Shown here one piece after another: positions 28,101-39,353 of a stretch of DNA of 64,000 nt (position 1 is its first letter; each line of letters opens with the position of its first letter). The stretch comes from Burkholderiaceae bacterium (GTDB taxonomy: Bacteria; Pseudomonadota; Gammaproteobacteria; Burkholderiales; Burkholderiaceae_A). The stretch is from positions 186,001 through 250,000 of the forward strand of contig JAGYIP010000005.1 of assembly GCA_018402635.1 (NCBI GenBank), in the 5' to 3' direction. Both the position numbers and the translations under genes were made by a program. The notes beneath the pieces are model-generated. The model had not been told where the DNA came from, ran no database searches, and saw nothing but the letters and a program-made list of their open reading frames with translations.

Positions 28101-28466
28101 CTACTTTTCCGGGCTTGTTTTGGTTGTGTCTGAAGAGCCGGGCACCGGAACCTCAGGGTTCGACGCCGGCGCCTTTTCTGCCGGAATATTGCCCATGATA
28201 CCGCCAGAATCCCCTGTTGTTCCTATGTTACGGCTGCCAAGATAGGAAAGCCCCAGGGTTGTGGTGAAGAATATCGCCGCTAGAACGGCCGTGACTCGGG
28301 ACAGAAAGTTACTGGAGCCCGAGGCACCAAAAACAGAGCCTGAGCTTCCGGAACCGAAGGCTGCTCCCATGTCGGCACCCTTGCCCTGCTGAAGCAGCAC
28401 GAGAACGATAATGGCCAAGGCAGAGACGACCTGGATGATGATAAGTAAGTTGGTGTACCAAGGCAT
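28101..28466 (-). CDS. secG: Preprotein translocase subunit SecG
   Basis: 121 aa. Two TM helices (LLIIIQVVSALAIIVLVLLQ and LSRVTAVLAAIFFTTTLGLS) flank the Gly/Ser-rich loop (QGKGADMGAAFGSGSSGSVF) that is diagnostic of SecG. The tail is Pro/Ser-rich. It stabilises the SecYE channel. It follows tpiA by 14 nt and is upstream of tRNA-Leu. Confidence 0.95.
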   Translation of the reverse strand: MPWYTNLLIIIQVVSALAIIVLVLLQQGKGADMGAAFGSGSSGSVFGASGSSNFLSRVTAVLAAIFFTTTLGLSYLGSRNIGTTGDSGGIMGNIPAEKAPASNPEVPVPGSSDTTKTSPEK

Positions 28467-28480
28467 GGCAATGGGATGTC

Positions 28481-29278
28481 CTAGTGAGGGCTTTGAGCCG
28501 CTGGGCAGGCAGACTGAATAATGCTGGAAAACTCTGAAGCATCGAGCGAGGCACCACCAACAAGCGCGCCATCGATATCGGGCTGCGCAAACAGGTCGGC
28601 AGCGGTGGCAGCCTTGACGCTACCACCATAAATAATGCGAATAGCCTGCGCCGCTGACTTGGACTGCTGAGAGAGCTCTTCTCGGATGGTGGCATGCATG
28701 GCCTGTGCATCGGCACTTGATGCAGACTTACCCGTTCCAATGGCCCATATGGGCTCGTAGGCAATGACCAGGGCTGCAAGCTGTTGGTCATTTAAGCCCT
28801 TGGTGGCGGCCCGTACCTGCCCCACCACGAAATCTTGCGCCGAACCTTTTTCACGCTCAGAAAGTGACTCACCCACACAGACCACAGGGGTAAGGCCCTT
28901 GTTAAGAAGCTGGCCAAGCTTAAGGCCAACGAGTTCATTGGTTTCGGCGGCCCGTTGACGACGCTCGGAGTGGCCCACCAAGGAAAACTGGCAGTCGAAT
29001 TCTTTAAGCATGTCGGCAGAGACCTCGCCCGTGAAGGCGCCAGCGACCTCGTTGGAGCAGTCTTGACCGCCCCAGAGTAGGCCCGACATACGCAGACGGG
29101 TGGCCACCTGAAAGAGATACGGCGCAGGCACAGCCACACCTGCCTGCAGGCTATCGTGCTTGATGGCGGTGTCTGCCTCGGGGCCAAGGCTGCCGAGCAG
29201 CCCCTGAAGCAGGGACTCGTTGGCCTGAACCGAGCCGTTCATCTTCCAGTTTCCGAGAACAAGCGGCACGCGCTGCAT
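28481..29278 (-). CDS. tpiA: Triosephosphate isomerase
   Basis: 265 aa. LVLGNWKMNGS holds the Asn and Lys of the active site, SLVGHSERR the catalytic His, and VIAYEPIWAIGTGKSAS the catalytic Glu and flexible loop; IIYGGSVKAATAADL binds phosphate. It interconverts glyceraldehyde 3-phosphate and dihydroxyacetone phosphate. It starts 5 nt below pnp and is probably cotranscribed with it. Confidence 0.97.
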   Translation of the reverse strand: MQRVPLVLGNWKMNGSVQANESLLQGLLGSLGPEADTAIKHDSLQAGVAVPAPYLFQVATRLRMSGLLWGGQDCSNEVAGAFTGEVSADMLKEFDCQFSLVGHSERRQRAAETNELVGLKLGQLLNKGLTPVVCVGESLSEREKGSAQDFVVGQVRAATKGLNDQQLAALVIAYEPIWAIGTGKSASSADAQAMHATIREELSQQSKSAAQAIRIIYGGSVKAATAADLFAQPDIDGALVGGASLDASEFSSIIQSACPAAQSPH

Positions 29279-29283
29279 AAGGG

Positions 29284-31434
29284 CTAGGCCTCACTCCCAG
29301 GGCTGCCCACAGCGGCAGCGGCCTCGGAGCCGGACTCTTCGAGCAGCGCCTTCATAGAAAGACGCAGCCTGCCCTTCTCATCGGCCTCAATAACCTTAAC
29401 GCGAACCTGCTGGCCTTCTTTGACGAAGTCGGAGACCTGGTTGACGCGCTCGTGGGCAATTTGGGAGATGTGCAGCAGCCCGTCTTTACCAGGAAGAATA
29501 GAGACAATGGCGCCGAACTCGAGAAGACGCAGAACCGTGCCCTCGTAGACCTTGCCCACCTCGACCTCGGCCGTAAGCTCTTCAATGCGCTTAATGGCAT
29601 GGCGGGCGGCCTCGGCGGTGGTGGCTGCAATGGTTATGCTGCCCGACTCGTCAATGTCGATGGTGGTACCGGTTTCTTCTGTAATGGCACGAATGGTGGA
29701 GCCGCCCTTACCAATAACGTCGCGAATACGCTCGGGGTTGATCTTTATGTTGTAAAGACGCGGCGCGAACTCGGAGAGCTCTTCACGGGCTGTGCCCATG
29801 CAGTCTTTCATCTTGCCAAGAATATGCATACGGGCATCTTTGGCCTGCGCCAGTGCAACCTGCATGATTTCCTTGGTGATGCCCTGAATTTTGATGTCCA
29901 TCTGCAGCGCGGTAATGCCGGTTTCGGAGCCCGCCACTTTAAAGTCCATGTCACCCAGGTGATCTTCATCGCCCAGAATGTCGGTTAGCACTGCAAAGCG
30001 TCCGCCCTCTTTAATAAGACCCATGGCAATGCCGGCCACATGTGCCTTTAAGGGAACACCAGCATCCATAAGCGCCAGGCAGCCACCGCAGACAGAGGCC
30101 ATGGAGGACGAACCATTGGACTCCGTAATTTCGCTGACCACCCGCATGGAATAGGCAAAGTCTTCAGGCTTTGGAAGCACTGCAATTAAGGCGCGCTTGG
30201 CAAGGCGTCCATGGCCAATTTCACGACGCTTGGGCGTACCCACGCGACCGCATTCGCCTGTTGCATAGGGGGGCATGTTGTAGTGAAGCATGAAGCGATC
30301 GCGGTACTCGCCGCCTAAGGCATCGATAATTTGCTCGTCACGATTGGTGCCCAGAGTGGCCACAACAAGCGCCTGAGTTTCACCGCGTGTGAACAGCACC
30401 GAGCCATGGGCCCGTGGCAACACGCCATTACGAATTGAAATAGGACGAACCGTTCGGGTGTCACGGCCATCGATGCGCGGCTCGCCGCCAAGAATTTGAC
30501 CACGAACCACCTTGGACTCAAGGCCAAACAGGGTGTCATTCAGAAGGTTGCCCGTCGGTGCGGCCAGGCTTCCGGACTCAACCTGCTCGGCCAGCTTGGC
30601 CTCGACGCTGGCATAAATTTCCTTAAGCCGTGAGGACCGAGCCTGCTTGTCACGCAGCTTGTAGGCCTCTTCAAACGAGGCATGGGCAAGCTCTGTGATT
30701 TTGGCAACAACGGCCTGATCTTGGGGCTCAGGGCTCCATTCCCACTCGGGTTTACCAGCCTTTTCAACCAGGCGGTTAATGGCATCAATGGCCGACTTCA
30801 TTTGCTCGTGGCCGTAAACGACGGCACCCAACATGACATCTTCGGGAAGTTGATCGGCCTCGGACTCCACCATGAGAACCGCTGATTCGGTACCTGCGAC
30901 CACCAAGTCCATTTGCGAATGAGGCATATCGGAGGCCTTGGGGCACAGGACATACTGGCCATTGATAAAGCCAACACGCGCTGCACCAATGGGGCCATTA
31001 AAGGGAACGCCGGAGATGGCAAGTGCTGCCGAGGCGCCAATCATGGCGGGAATGTCGGGGTCGATCTCGGGGTTTAGCGAGATTACGGTGCAGACGACCT
31101 GCACCTCGTTATAAAAGCCTTCGGGAAAAAGAGGCCGTAAAGGCCGGTCGATAAGCCGCGAGGTAAGTGTCTCTTTCTCGCTGGGACGGCCTTCACGCTT
31201 GAAAAAACCGCCAGGAATCTTTCCAGCAGCGTAGGTTTTTTCCAGGTAATCGACCGTAAGAGGCAAGAAGTCTTGGCCCGGCTTGGACGACTTGGCTGCC
31301 ACCACAGTGGCAAGGACAACGGTGTCTTGCATGTTAACCACGACAGCCCCCGAGGCCTGACGAGCGATTTCGCCTGTTTCAAGGGTGACGGTATGCTGCC
31401 CGTAGCTAAAACTCTCGGTTGCGGTATTGAACAT
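29284..31434 (-). CDS. pnp: Polyribonucleotide nucleotidyltransferase (PNPase)
   Basis: 716 aa. Two RNase PH domains (the first with [20 protein letters not shown], the second with [15 protein letters not shown] and [20 protein letters not shown]), then a KH domain ([15 protein letters not shown], about 560-575) and an S1 domain ([20 protein letters not shown]). It degrades RNA 3'-5' by phosphorolysis and is part of the degradosome. It is downstream of rpsO with a structured leader, the classical rpsO-pnp arrangement. Confidence 0.98.
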   Translation of the reverse strand: MFNTATESFSYGQHTVTLETGEIARQASGAVVVNMQDTVVLATVVAAKSSKPGQDFLPLTVDYLEKTYAAGKIPGGFFKREGRPSEKETLTSRLIDRPLRPLFPEGFYNEVQVVCTVISLNPEIDPDIPAMIGASAALAISGVPFNGPIGAARVGFINGQYVLCPKASDMPHSQMDLVVAGTESAVLMVESEADQLPEDVMLGAVVYGHEQMKSAIDAINRLVEKAGKPEWEWSPEPQDQAVVAKITELAHASFEEAYKLRDKQARSSRLKEIYASVEAKLAEQVESGSLAAPTGNLLNDTLFGLESKVVRGQILGGEPRIDGRDTRTVRPISIRNGVLPRAHGSVLFTRGETQALVVATLGTNRDEQIIDALGGEYRDRFMLHYNMPPYATGECGRVGTPKRREIGHGRLAKRALIAVLPKPEDFAYSMRVVSEITESNGSSSMASVCGGCLALMDAGVPLKAHVAGIAMGLIKEGGRFAVLTDILGDEDHLGDMDFKVAGSETGITALQMDIKIQGITKEIMQVALAQAKDARMHILGKMKDCMGTAREELSEFAPRLYNIKINPERIRDVIGKGGSTIRAITEETGTTIDIDESGSITIAATTAEAARHAIKRIEELTAEVEVGKVYEGTVLRLLEFGAIVSILPGKDGLLHISQIAHERVNQVSDFVKEGQQVRVKVIEADEKGRLRLSMKALLEESGSEAAAAVGSPGSEA

Positions 31435-31482
31435 GCGCGACTTCCTTTTCGAACAGTTAACGTGACAAGGCCTGCGTGAACC

Positions 31483-31516
31483 GGCGGCCTGAACCCTTTT
31501 TTGGGCCGGGACCGCC
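31483..31516 (-). promoter_or_regulatory. Stem-loop in the rpsO-pnp intergenic leader
   Basis: On the minus strand GGCGG (31516-31512) pairs with CCGCC (31487-31483), and an inner CCC/GGG encloses an A-run. It lies 49-82 nt upstream of the pnp ATG. In E. coli a hairpin in this position is cut by RNase III as part of PNPase autoregulation. A similar role here is inference; the hairpin itself is seen in the sequence. Confidence 0.4.
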
Positions 31517-31564
31517 TTTTAAAACGACAGGCAAGATGGAGGGGGCAGACGCGTGGACGGGTCA

Positions 31565-31834
31565 CTACTTACGCAGACCCAACTTCTCGATAAGCCCGCG
31601 ATACGACTGCAGGTTCGTCCTTTTTAAATAATCGAGAAGCTTTCGGCGACGACTGACCATTTTTAAGAGCCCTCGACGGGAGTGATGGTCTTTGGCGTGC
31701 GTCTTAAAATGCCCCGTGAGATAGTTAATGCGCGCGGTAAGAAGGGCAACCTGAACCTCAGGGGAGCCGGTATCGCTTGGGGCGCGTTGGAAACTGGCGA
31801 CGATATCGCCTTTTGTCATTTCGGCAACGGTCAT
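31565..31834 (-). CDS. rpsO: 30S ribosomal protein S15
   Basis: 89 aa, standard length. [40 protein letters not shown] and [13 protein letters not shown] are the conserved S15 signatures; it binds 16S rRNA helices 20-22. Its ATG has GGAGATTT-like purines just upstream. It has its own promoter (31944-31972) and leads the pnp-tpiA-secG block. Confidence 0.98.
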   Translation of the reverse strand: MTVAEMTKGDIVASFQRAPSDTGSPEVQVALLTARINYLTGHFKTHAKDHHSRRGLLKMVSRRRKLLDYLKRTNLQSYRGLIEKLGLRK

Positions 31835-31943
31835 GGAAATCTCCTATTAATATGACCGGAGGGCGCCAGACAACAAAACTACGGGCCTGAACTACCCTCC
31901 AAACGTGCGATCGCATCTGCCGGATGCGTCGTGTAAGCGTTTG

Positions 31944-31972
31944 ATTTTAGGTTAAAACCAAGGAATACGCAA
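31944..31972 (-). promoter_or_regulatory. Sigma-70 type promoter for rpsO
   Basis: Minus-strand TTGCGT (31972-31967) and TAAAAT (31949-31944) are separated by exactly 17 nt. Transcription would start near 31937, giving a leader of about 100 nt before rpsO, long enough for the S15 autoregulatory fold. Found by eye; not proven. Confidence 0.6.
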
Positions 31973-32000
31973 AAACCCTTAGGCAGAAAACTGGTTTCGA

Positions 32001-32032
32001 GCTCGTCCCAGGCTTTAAAGCCTAGGACGAGC
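32001..32032 (-). terminator. Hairpin downstream of leuA, probable terminator
   Basis: GCTCGTCC (32001-32008) pairs with GGACGAGC (32025-32032). Inside, after one C-A mismatch, AGGCTT and AAGCCT extend the stem. On the minus strand the hairpin begins 9 nt after the leuA stop and is followed by only a short T-containing stretch (CCAGTTTTC), so it is a terminator with a weak U-tract. Confidence 0.6.
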
Positions 32033-32040
32033 CCTGACGG

Positions 32041-33576
32041 CTAAGGCTGCTGTGGATTAGCCTTCGGCGCTGTGGAGAGCCGATTAAGGGCATTAAGGTA
32101 GGCGATGGCTGAGGCAACAACAATGTCGGGGTCCGCGCCCACCCCGTTGACCACCCTACCCGCCTTCTGAAGCCGCATGGTGACCTCGCCCTGGGACTCG
32201 GTTCCGGTTGTAATGGCATTGACCGAGAACAACAAAAGTTCGGCGCCGCTCTTGGCCTCTTTCTCAATGGCCTTGACTGTGGCATCAACAGGGCCATTGC
32301 CCTCTGACTCCACGCGAACCTCCTCGCCTCCAATGCTAAAGACCACCCGAGACAAGGGCTTTTCTCCCATCTCGGAGCTCTGTGACATGGAAATAAGCTT
32401 GTAGCGCTCGCTGCTAGGGCCCGCCTCGCCAGCAACAATGGCCTGAAGGTCTTGGTCAAAGATTTCCGACTTGCGGTCGGCCAGTTCTTTAAACCTTGAG
32501 AAGGCCTCGTTGAGGGCCTGCTCGGACGAAGGCGCTATTCCGAGCTCCTCAAGCCTTTGCCGAAAGGCATTTCGCCCCGAGAGCTTACCGAGCACAATGC
32601 GGTTGGCCGACCAGCCTACATCTTCGGCTCGCATAATTTCATAGGTTTCCCGGTGCTTAAGCACGCCGTCTTGGTGAATGCCCGACTCGTGGGCGAAGGC
32701 GTTGGCTCCGACCACGGCCTTGTTCGGCTGAACGGGGTAGCCCGTAATTTGCGAGACAAGCCGAGACGATGGAACGATCTGAGTGGTGTCAATGTTGGAA
32801 TCGCAGGCAAAGACATCGCGGCGGGTTTTCACCGCCATCACAATTTCTTCAAGGCTTGCATTGCCTGCCCGCTCGCCAAGGCCGTTTATGGTGCATTCCA
32901 CCTGACGGGCACCGTTAAGAACCGCCGATAAAGAGTTGGCAACCGCCATACCCAGGTCGTTATGACAATGGGTTGACCAGACAACCTTGTCTGCGCCTGG
33001 CGTTCGCTCAATCAGCTGGCGCATGCGCTCGCCCCATTGGCCTGGAACGCTGTAGCCCACCGTATCGGGCACGTTAATGGTGGTTGCCCCTGCCTTAATC
33101 ACTTCACCAAAAACGCGAACAAGAAAATCGATGTCGGAGCGCACAGCATCTTCGGCCGAGAACTCGACGTCGGCTGTGAAGCTTAAGGCATGCCGAACGG
33201 CGGCAATGGCGGCCTCCACCACCTGGTCTGGGTTCATACGAAGCTTTTTCTCCATATGAATGGGACTTGTGGCAATAAAGGTATGAATACGCCCGCGTGC
33301 CGCAGGTGCGACTGCCTTACCCGCAGCATCGATATCGCTGGTGGTGGCCCTTGCCAAGGAACAGACGGTGCTGTCCTTCACCGACTCGGCGACCGCACGG
33401 ACGGCTTCAAAGTCGCCAGGACTTGCAGCGGCAAAGCCCGCCTCAATCACATCCACACGAAGACGTTCGAGCTGCTTGGCAATTCGGACCTTCTCGTCCT
33501 TGGTCATGGAGGCGCCCGGGCTTTGTTCGCCATCGCGCAAGGTGGTGTCAAAAACAATTAAACGATCGGAATTCAT
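32041..33576 (-). CDS. leuA: 2-isopropylmalate synthase
   Basis: 511 aa, long bacterial form. [17 protein letters not shown] opens the catalytic TIM barrel; [16 protein letters not shown] gives the metal His pair; [15 protein letters not shown] is the second signature. Residues from about 390 form the leucine-binding regulatory domain. It condenses acetyl-CoA with 2-oxoisovalerate, the first committed step to leucine, and is feedback-inhibited. It lies 170 nt below pssA, so it probably has its own promoter in that gap, which I could not define. Confidence 0.97.
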   Translation of the reverse strand: MNSDRLIVFDTTLRDGEQSPGASMTKDEKVRIAKQLERLRVDVIEAGFAAASPGDFEAVRAVAESVKDSTVCSLARATTSDIDAAGKAVAPAARGRIHTFIATSPIHMEKKLRMNPDQVVEAAIAAVRHALSFTADVEFSAEDAVRSDIDFLVRVFGEVIKAGATTINVPDTVGYSVPGQWGERMRQLIERTPGADKVVWSTHCHNDLGMAVANSLSAVLNGARQVECTINGLGERAGNASLEEIVMAVKTRRDVFACDSNIDTTQIVPSSRLVSQITGYPVQPNKAVVGANAFAHESGIHQDGVLKHRETYEIMRAEDVGWSANRIVLGKLSGRNAFRQRLEELGIAPSSEQALNEAFSRFKELADRKSEIFDQDLQAIVAGEAGPSSERYKLISMSQSSEMGEKPLSRVVFSIGGEEVRVESEGNGPVDATVKAIEKEAKSGAELLLFSVNAITTGTESQGEVTMRLQKAGRVVNGVGADPDIVVASAIAYLNALNRLSTAPKANPQQP

Positions 33577-33746
33577 GTGCTTCCCCTTTGGACACTTTAT
33601 TTTAAAGTTGATTAACGCCTGCTAGGTAAGAGGTCGGCACAGGCCACCGACGCGGTCGAGAATTAGCGCCCGAGGCGCAGTCGACCTAGGGGAAGGAGAA
33701 GCGGAGTTGGCGAACCAATGAAAAACGTAGACCTCATAGAACTGAA

Positions 33747-34526
33747 CTATAACTCTTTCTTCTCGTCTTCGGCAAACATACTTACAGGCTCCCCGTTGGC
33801 TTTACACCACACAAAATAAACATAGCCCGACACGGAATAAAGGAGCACCAGGGTGAAGAGAATGGATGGAGGGTCTTGCGAGACCACCACAAGCACCAGT
33901 GCGCCCAAGGCAACAAAGACGAAGGGGACACTTCGCCGTAGGTTCAGCTCTTTGAAACTGTAGAAAGGAACGTTGCTCACCATGGTGACCCCAGCATAGA
34001 CCATAAGCACCCAGACAACCCAGCCCAGGGTTACCGGGTCAAGGGTTACAAGCCCCTGTGGGGCCCATTCAGTGACAAGCCAGACCAGTCCAGCCACAAG
34101 GGCTGCAGCCGCAGGACTCGGCAGGCCTTGAAAAAAACGTTTATCGACCATGCCAATGTTGGTGTTAAAGCGAGCAAGTCGAAGGGCTGCGCCTGCCAGA
34201 TAAACGAAGGCTGCAACCCAGCCAAGCTTGCCCATATCTTTCAGGGCCCAGACGTAGCCCACAATGGCCGGTGCCACGCCAAAGGAGACCATGTCCGACA
34301 GGCTGTCGTAGTTCGCTCCAAAGTCGGATGTGGTGTTTGTAAGCCTGGCCACACGGCCATCGAGGCTATCGAGCACCATGGCAACAAAAATAGCCACGGC
34401 TGCATGCGAGAACTGCCCGCTGATGGCCATCACGATGGCATAGAAACCGCTAAAGACACAGGCCGTTGTAATGAGGTTTGGCAACAAATAAATACTCTGT
34501 CGCCGGCGTGGCATCTGCGTCCTCAT
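33747..34526 (-). CDS. pssA: CDP-diacylglycerol-serine O-phosphatidyltransferase
   Basis: 259 aa integral membrane enzyme. DSLDGRVARLTNTTSDFGAN with the following YDSLSD is the CDP-alcohol phosphotransferase motif (DGxxARx8Gx3Dx3D) near residue 53. PNLITTACVFSGFYAI and several later hydrophobic segments match the family. It makes phosphatidylserine, the substrate of the Psd encoded 12 nt upstream. M1 (34526) or M5 may be the start. Confidence 0.95.
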   Translation of the reverse strand: MRTQMPRRRQSIYLLPNLITTACVFSGFYAIVMAISGQFSHAAVAIFVAMVLDSLDGRVARLTNTTSDFGANYDSLSDMVSFGVAPAIVGYVWALKDMGKLGWVAAFVYLAGAALRLARFNTNIGMVDKRFFQGLPSPAAAALVAGLVWLVTEWAPQGLVTLDPVTLGWVVWVLMVYAGVTMVSNVPFYSFKELNLRRSVPFVFVALGALVLVVVSQDPPSILFTLVLLYSVSGYVYFVWCKANGEPVSMFAEDEKKEL

Positions 34527-34538
34527 GGACTGGGCACT

Positions 34539-35216
34539 TTAGGTTTCAGGCCCCGATGTGGGCCATTGGGCAAGAACCGAGCGGTGGGCTGAAACCTTAT
34601 CGCCAACCGCAACTTCCGAGCGTGAGCCCTCGGGCAGGAAAAGGTCAACCCGCGATCCGAAACGAATAAAGCCATAACGCGCGCCACGGCCAAGCTGATC
34701 GCCTTCTTCAACATAACAAAGGATACGTCGGGCAATGAGACCTGCCACCTGCACGCAGGTGAGGCGTCGGCCGTTAGGGTCGACAAGCACAATAAGGTTG
34801 CGCTCGTTTTCGAGCGAGGCCTTATCGAGCGCAGCGTTTAGAAATCGGCCTGGGAAATACTGAACATGTTTGACCTGACCGGCAATCGGGGCGCGATTAG
34901 AATGCACATTAAAAACATTCATGAAGACACTGATTTTTAATGCTATTTCGTTTGTTACGGGGTCCCTTTCGGGGCCCACATAGACAATGCGGCCGTCGGC
35001 GGGCGAGGCGATGGCCTGAGGGTCCGACGGCCCGGTACGTGGTGGATCGCGAAAAAACTGAATAACAAAAACCGCAATAACCCACAAAGGAATGGCAGCG
35101 AGTTCGGCGCCGAGCCCGGTAACAATGACTGCAAGGCTTACAGAGAGGGCGACAAACCCCCAGCCCTCTTTGGCAATAATGGGATGGGGATACCGCTGAA
35201 TGTCAGGCGAATTCAA
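34539..35216 (-). CDS. psd: Phosphatidylserine decarboxylase proenzyme (short type)
   Basis: 225 aa. IQFFRDPPRTGP, IASPADGRIVYVG and MNVFNVHSNRAPIAG are conserved. RYGFIRFGSRVDLFLP contains the Gly-Ser bond that self-cleaves to give the pyruvoyl group (alpha chain starting at Ser, about residue 190). The N-terminus has a hydrophobic anchor. It makes phosphatidylethanolamine. It sits between ilvC (8 nt upstream) and pssA. Confidence 0.95.
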   Translation of the reverse strand: MNSPDIQRYPHPIIAKEGWGFVALSVSLAVIVTGLGAELAAIPLWVIAVFVIQFFRDPPRTGPSDPQAIASPADGRIVYVGPERDPVTNEIALKISVFMNVFNVHSNRAPIAGQVKHVQYFPGRFLNAALDKASLENERNLIVLVDPNGRRLTCVQVAGLIARRILCYVEEGDQLGRGARYGFIRFGSRVDLFLPEGSRSEVAVGDKVSAHRSVLAQWPTSGPET

Positions 35217-35224
35217 AATAAGAA

Positions 35225-36271
<1,047 letters not shown>

Positions 36272-36280
36272 TTAAAACAA

Positions 36281-36772
36281 TTAAACCCGCAGAACCCGGT
36301 CGCCACGGGCAATGCCCGAGGCCCCTGTTCGCACGGTTTCCAAAATACAGTCGGACTCAAGGGCCTCAAGAAAGCCATCGAGTTTGGTGCTGTCGCCGGT
36401 GAGCTCAATGGTGTAGCTTTTGTCGGTGACATCAATGATACGACCCCGAAAGATGTCGGCCATACGCTTGAGCTCTTCACGCTCACGGCCCACGGCGCGA
36501 ACCTTAACCAGCATAAGCTCGCGCTCGATATGAGGCTGCTCGGCGAGGTCCATGAGCTTGACCACTTCAACAAGTCGATTCAGGTGTTTGGTAATTTGCT
36601 CAATAACATCGTCCGACCCCCGAGTGACAATTGTCATGCGTGAGAGCGAAGGATCTTCGGTGGGCGCAACGGTTAAGGACTCAATGTTGTAACCGCGGGC
36701 CGAAAAGAGCCCAACCACACGCGATAGGGCCCCTGGCTCGTTTTCGAGCAGCACAGAAATAATATGTTTCAT
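36281..36772 (-). CDS. ilvH: Acetolactate synthase small (regulatory) subunit
   Basis: 163 aa. The N-terminal ACT domain (MKHIISVLLENEPGALSRVV, GLFSARGYNIESLTVAPTED) binds valine for feedback control. The C-terminal half (RELMLVKVRAVGREREELKR) activates the catalytic subunit. It follows ilvI by 20 nt. Confidence 0.97.
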   Translation of the reverse strand: MKHIISVLLENEPGALSRVVGLFSARGYNIESLTVAPTEDPSLSRMTIVTRGSDDVIEQITKHLNRLVEVVKLMDLAEQPHIERELMLVKVRAVGREREELKRMADIFRGRIIDVTDKSYTIELTGDSTKLDGFLEALESDCILETVRTGASGIARGDRVLRV

Positions 36773-36792
36773 TGTTCTTATCCTTATCTGGC

Positions 36793-38511
36793 TTAGAGCT
36801 CTTCGGCACCTAAAAGCATTTCAGTAAGGCCTTTGCCCGACTGCACCATGGGCCAGACGTTTTCGGTTTGGTCGGTGATGAAGTCCATAAAGACAAGCCG
36901 ATCTTTCAACGCAAAGGCCTCGCGCACGGCGCCTTCGACGTCGGCAGGCTTATCGATACGCATGCCCACGTGCCCATAGGACTCGGCCAGCTTTACAAAG
37001 TCGGGCAGGGAGTCCATGTAGCTCTCAGAGTAACGACTGCCATACTCAATTTCCTGCCACTGGCGAACCATGCCCAGGTAGCGGTTGTTGAGGTTCACAA
37101 TCTTGATGGGCAGGCGATACTGCTGGCAGGTGGAGAGCTCTTGAATACACATTTGGATAGAGGCCTCCCCTGTTATGCAGACAGCCTCCGCTTCGGGGTT
37201 TGCAAACTTCACGCCCATGGCATAGGGCAGTCCCACGCCCATGGTTCCTAGCCCACCGGAGTTAATCCAGCGTCGGGGCTTATCGAACTTGTAATACTGC
37301 GCCGCCCACATTTGGTGCTGACCGACATCGGAGGTGACAAAGGCATCGCCCTTTGTATGACGCCAGACCGCCTCGACCACCGACTGCGGCTTAATAAAGG
37401 TGTCGCTGGTCTTATAGGCCAGGCAGTCTTTGGTGCGCCACTGCTCAATTTGTGCCCACCAGTTTGAAAGGCCCTGGGAGGCCGGCTTCTCGCCGGCTTT
37501 GATCGACTCTTTTAAAAGCGAAAGAAGTTCGACCATCACTTCTTTCACATCGCCCACGATAGGAACGTCCACCTTGACCCGCTTGGAAATGGACGAGGGG
37601 TCGATGTCGATGTGAATAATTTTGCGTGGGTTTTGCGCAAAATGTTTAGGATTTCCAATAACGCGGTCGTCAAAGCGCGCGCCAATAGCAATAAGAACAT
37701 CGCAGTTCTGCATGGACATATTGCACTCGTAGGTTCCATGCATACCGGGCATGCCAAGAAACTTCTTGTCGGTTGCCTTGTAGGCACCAAGACCCATGAG
37801 CGTGTTGGTGCAGGGGTAGCCCAGCAGATTAACCAGCTCGTTGAGCTCCTTGGAGGCATTGGCAAGAATAACCCCGCCTCCGGTGTAGATCATGGGGCGC
37901 TCGGCCGAAAGTATCATTTGTGCAGCCTTGCGAATCTGCCCTGAATGACCCTTCACCACTGGGTTGTAGGAGCGCATGGTAATGGTCTGCGGGTACTCGT
38001 ATTTGCATTTGGCCATGGTGATGTCTTTGGGAACATCAACAAGCACTGGGCCTGGCCTTCCTGTGCTGGCCAGGTGAAAGGCCTTCTTCATGGTGACCGC
38101 CAGGTCTTTGACGTCTTTGACCAGGAAGTTGTGTTTGACGCAGGGCCTGGTAATACCAACGGTGTCGCACTCTTGAAAGGCATCAAGGCCAATGGCATGG
38201 GTTGGTACCTGACCACTAATAATAACCAGGGGTATAGAGTCCATGTAGGCCGTGGCAATGCCTGTCACGGCATTGGTTACACCTGGCCCACTGGTTACGA
38301 TGCAGACCCCAACCTTCTCGCTTGACCGCGAGTAGGCATCTGCCGCATGCACGGCCGCCTGCTCATGGCGCACAAGAATGTGCTTGAAGGTTTTTTGCTT
38401 AAAGATTTCGTCGTAGATATAGAGCACAGCCCCGCCGGGGTAGCCAAACAGATGCTCTACTTTTTCTTCCTGGAGACAACGCACCAGGATTTCAGCGCCA
38501 GTTAATTCCAT
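36793..38511 (-). CDS. ilvI: Acetolactate synthase large (catalytic) subunit
   Basis: 572 aa ThDP enzyme. MELTGAEILVRCLQEEKVEH starts the family; LVRHEQAAVHAADAYSR carries the catalytic Glu; the C-terminal ThDP motif reads CITGEASIQM with NLNNRYLGMVRQWQ, that is GEA in place of the textbook GDG. The start at 38511 is preferred over the open frame to 38559. The gene leads ilvI-ilvH-ilvC-psd-pssA, with a promoter at 38694-38722 and a leader of about 175 nt. Confidence 0.97.
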   Translation of the reverse strand: MELTGAEILVRCLQEEKVEHLFGYPGGAVLYIYDEIFKQKTFKHILVRHEQAAVHAADAYSRSSEKVGVCIVTSGPGVTNAVTGIATAYMDSIPLVIISGQVPTHAIGLDAFQECDTVGITRPCVKHNFLVKDVKDLAVTMKKAFHLASTGRPGPVLVDVPKDITMAKCKYEYPQTITMRSYNPVVKGHSGQIRKAAQMILSAERPMIYTGGGVILANASKELNELVNLLGYPCTNTLMGLGAYKATDKKFLGMPGMHGTYECNMSMQNCDVLIAIGARFDDRVIGNPKHFAQNPRKIIHIDIDPSSISKRVKVDVPIVGDVKEVMVELLSLLKESIKAGEKPASQGLSNWWAQIEQWRTKDCLAYKTSDTFIKPQSVVEAVWRHTKGDAFVTSDVGQHQMWAAQYYKFDKPRRWINSGGLGTMGVGLPYAMGVKFANPEAEAVCITGEASIQMCIQELSTCQQYRLPIKIVNLNNRYLGMVRQWQEIEYGSRYSESYMDSLPDFVKLAESYGHVGMRIDKPADVEGAVREAFALKDRLVFMDFITDQTENVWPMVQSGKGLTEMLLGAEEL

Positions 38512-38693
38512 ATGTTTCGGTCCTAAACAGTTCCAGAGTTCCCTGCCCGCCGGCGCCACCGAGCAGACTCGGCGACACAGACCTTGGTACGGGGCCTTTG
38601 AGCTGATGGATCGTGGGCGGAGAGTCTTTTTGGGACAACCGCCAACGGCATTCCTTTATCAGTCGCTCACCAATGGTTTTTGGCAAGCCCTAG

Positions 38694-38722
38694 ATAATAG
38701 GTTGCTGCAATTATTCGGTCAA
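38694..38722 (-). promoter_or_regulatory. Sigma-70 type promoter for the ilvIHC operon
   Basis: On the minus strand TTGACC (38722-38717) and TATTAT (38699-38694) are separated by 17 nt, a close match to the consensus. The start of transcription would be near 38687. The long leader to ilvI could hold a regulatory structure, but I see no leader peptide rich in branched-chain codons. Confidence 0.65.
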
Positions 38723-38762
38723 ATCGATTACGCCAAACGGGGCTGCGGACTGCAAGGTTTTT

Positions 38763-39353
38763 CTAAGTGCGATGAATAAGCTGGGTGCCCGCCATAAGGT
38801 CGTGCAGGGTCTGACGGTCGCGCCGAAAAAGTGGCACGAGAAGCCAAAGGCCCGTGACCAGGCTAAGGGTTGCCCAGCCGAAGCGTTTAAGCGCCTGGAC
38901 TCGGCGCACCGGACCTCCGGATTCGCGATCGACGAGCTTTATTTGAAGGGTCTGCATGGGAAGCGTGACCCTTCCGAGGCTCCAGCCCCAGACAAAATAG
39001 GCGGCAATGGCCCCATAGACGCTGAGCTGTAGACCGATTCGGCGCAGAAGTTCAGGCGCGCCCTGCCCCGGCTGGCCGGTTGAGACGTCCTGCGGCGTGC
39101 CAGTCTCAGCCGCCGCACCACTTAACCCTGGACCACTTGACGTTGCGGCAGCCTCGGCTGGCGCTTCAGACGGCGGGCTTCCCGTAAGGACGGTGTAAAG
39201 AAAGGCAACCACAAGCACCGGGCCCATTAGCAGGAAGACCTCGTAGCCCATGCCGACGAAGCGGCGCCAGATGGAGACAAAGCGGCGCTGATCGGCCGGC
39301 ACGGGGGCGAGCCATTGGCTGCGTAACTGGGCTTTAGTGGACGATGCGCTCAA
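38763..39353 (-). CDS. RDD family membrane protein
   Basis: 196 aa. [20 protein letters not shown] is the RDD opening (Arg and first TM; the Asp is replaced), followed by a hydrophilic Ala/Gly/Pro/Ser-rich loop (about 60-110), then a second TM ([20 protein letters not shown]) and [10 protein letters not shown] and [20 protein letters not shown]. The C-terminal [15 protein letters not shown] is the usual end. It overlaps the clpB stop by 20 nt, so it is co-translated with clpB. The function of RDD proteins is mostly unknown. Confidence 0.8.
   Translation of the reverse strand: MSASSTKAQLRSQWLAPVPADQRRFVSIWRRFVGMGYEVFLLMGPVLVVAFLYTVLTGSPPSEAPAEAAATSSGPGLSGAAAETGTPQDVSTGQPGQGAPELLRRIGLQLSVYGAIAAYFVWGWSLGRVTLPMQTLQIKLVDRESGGPVRRVQALKRFGWATLSLVTGLWLLVPLFRRDRQTLHDLMAGTQLIHRT

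Noticed and set aside
33577-33746. Leucine leader peptide/attenuator upstream of leuA
   Set aside because: No short frame rich in Leu codons before a terminator was found; only a weak hairpin (GTCGG with CCGAC).
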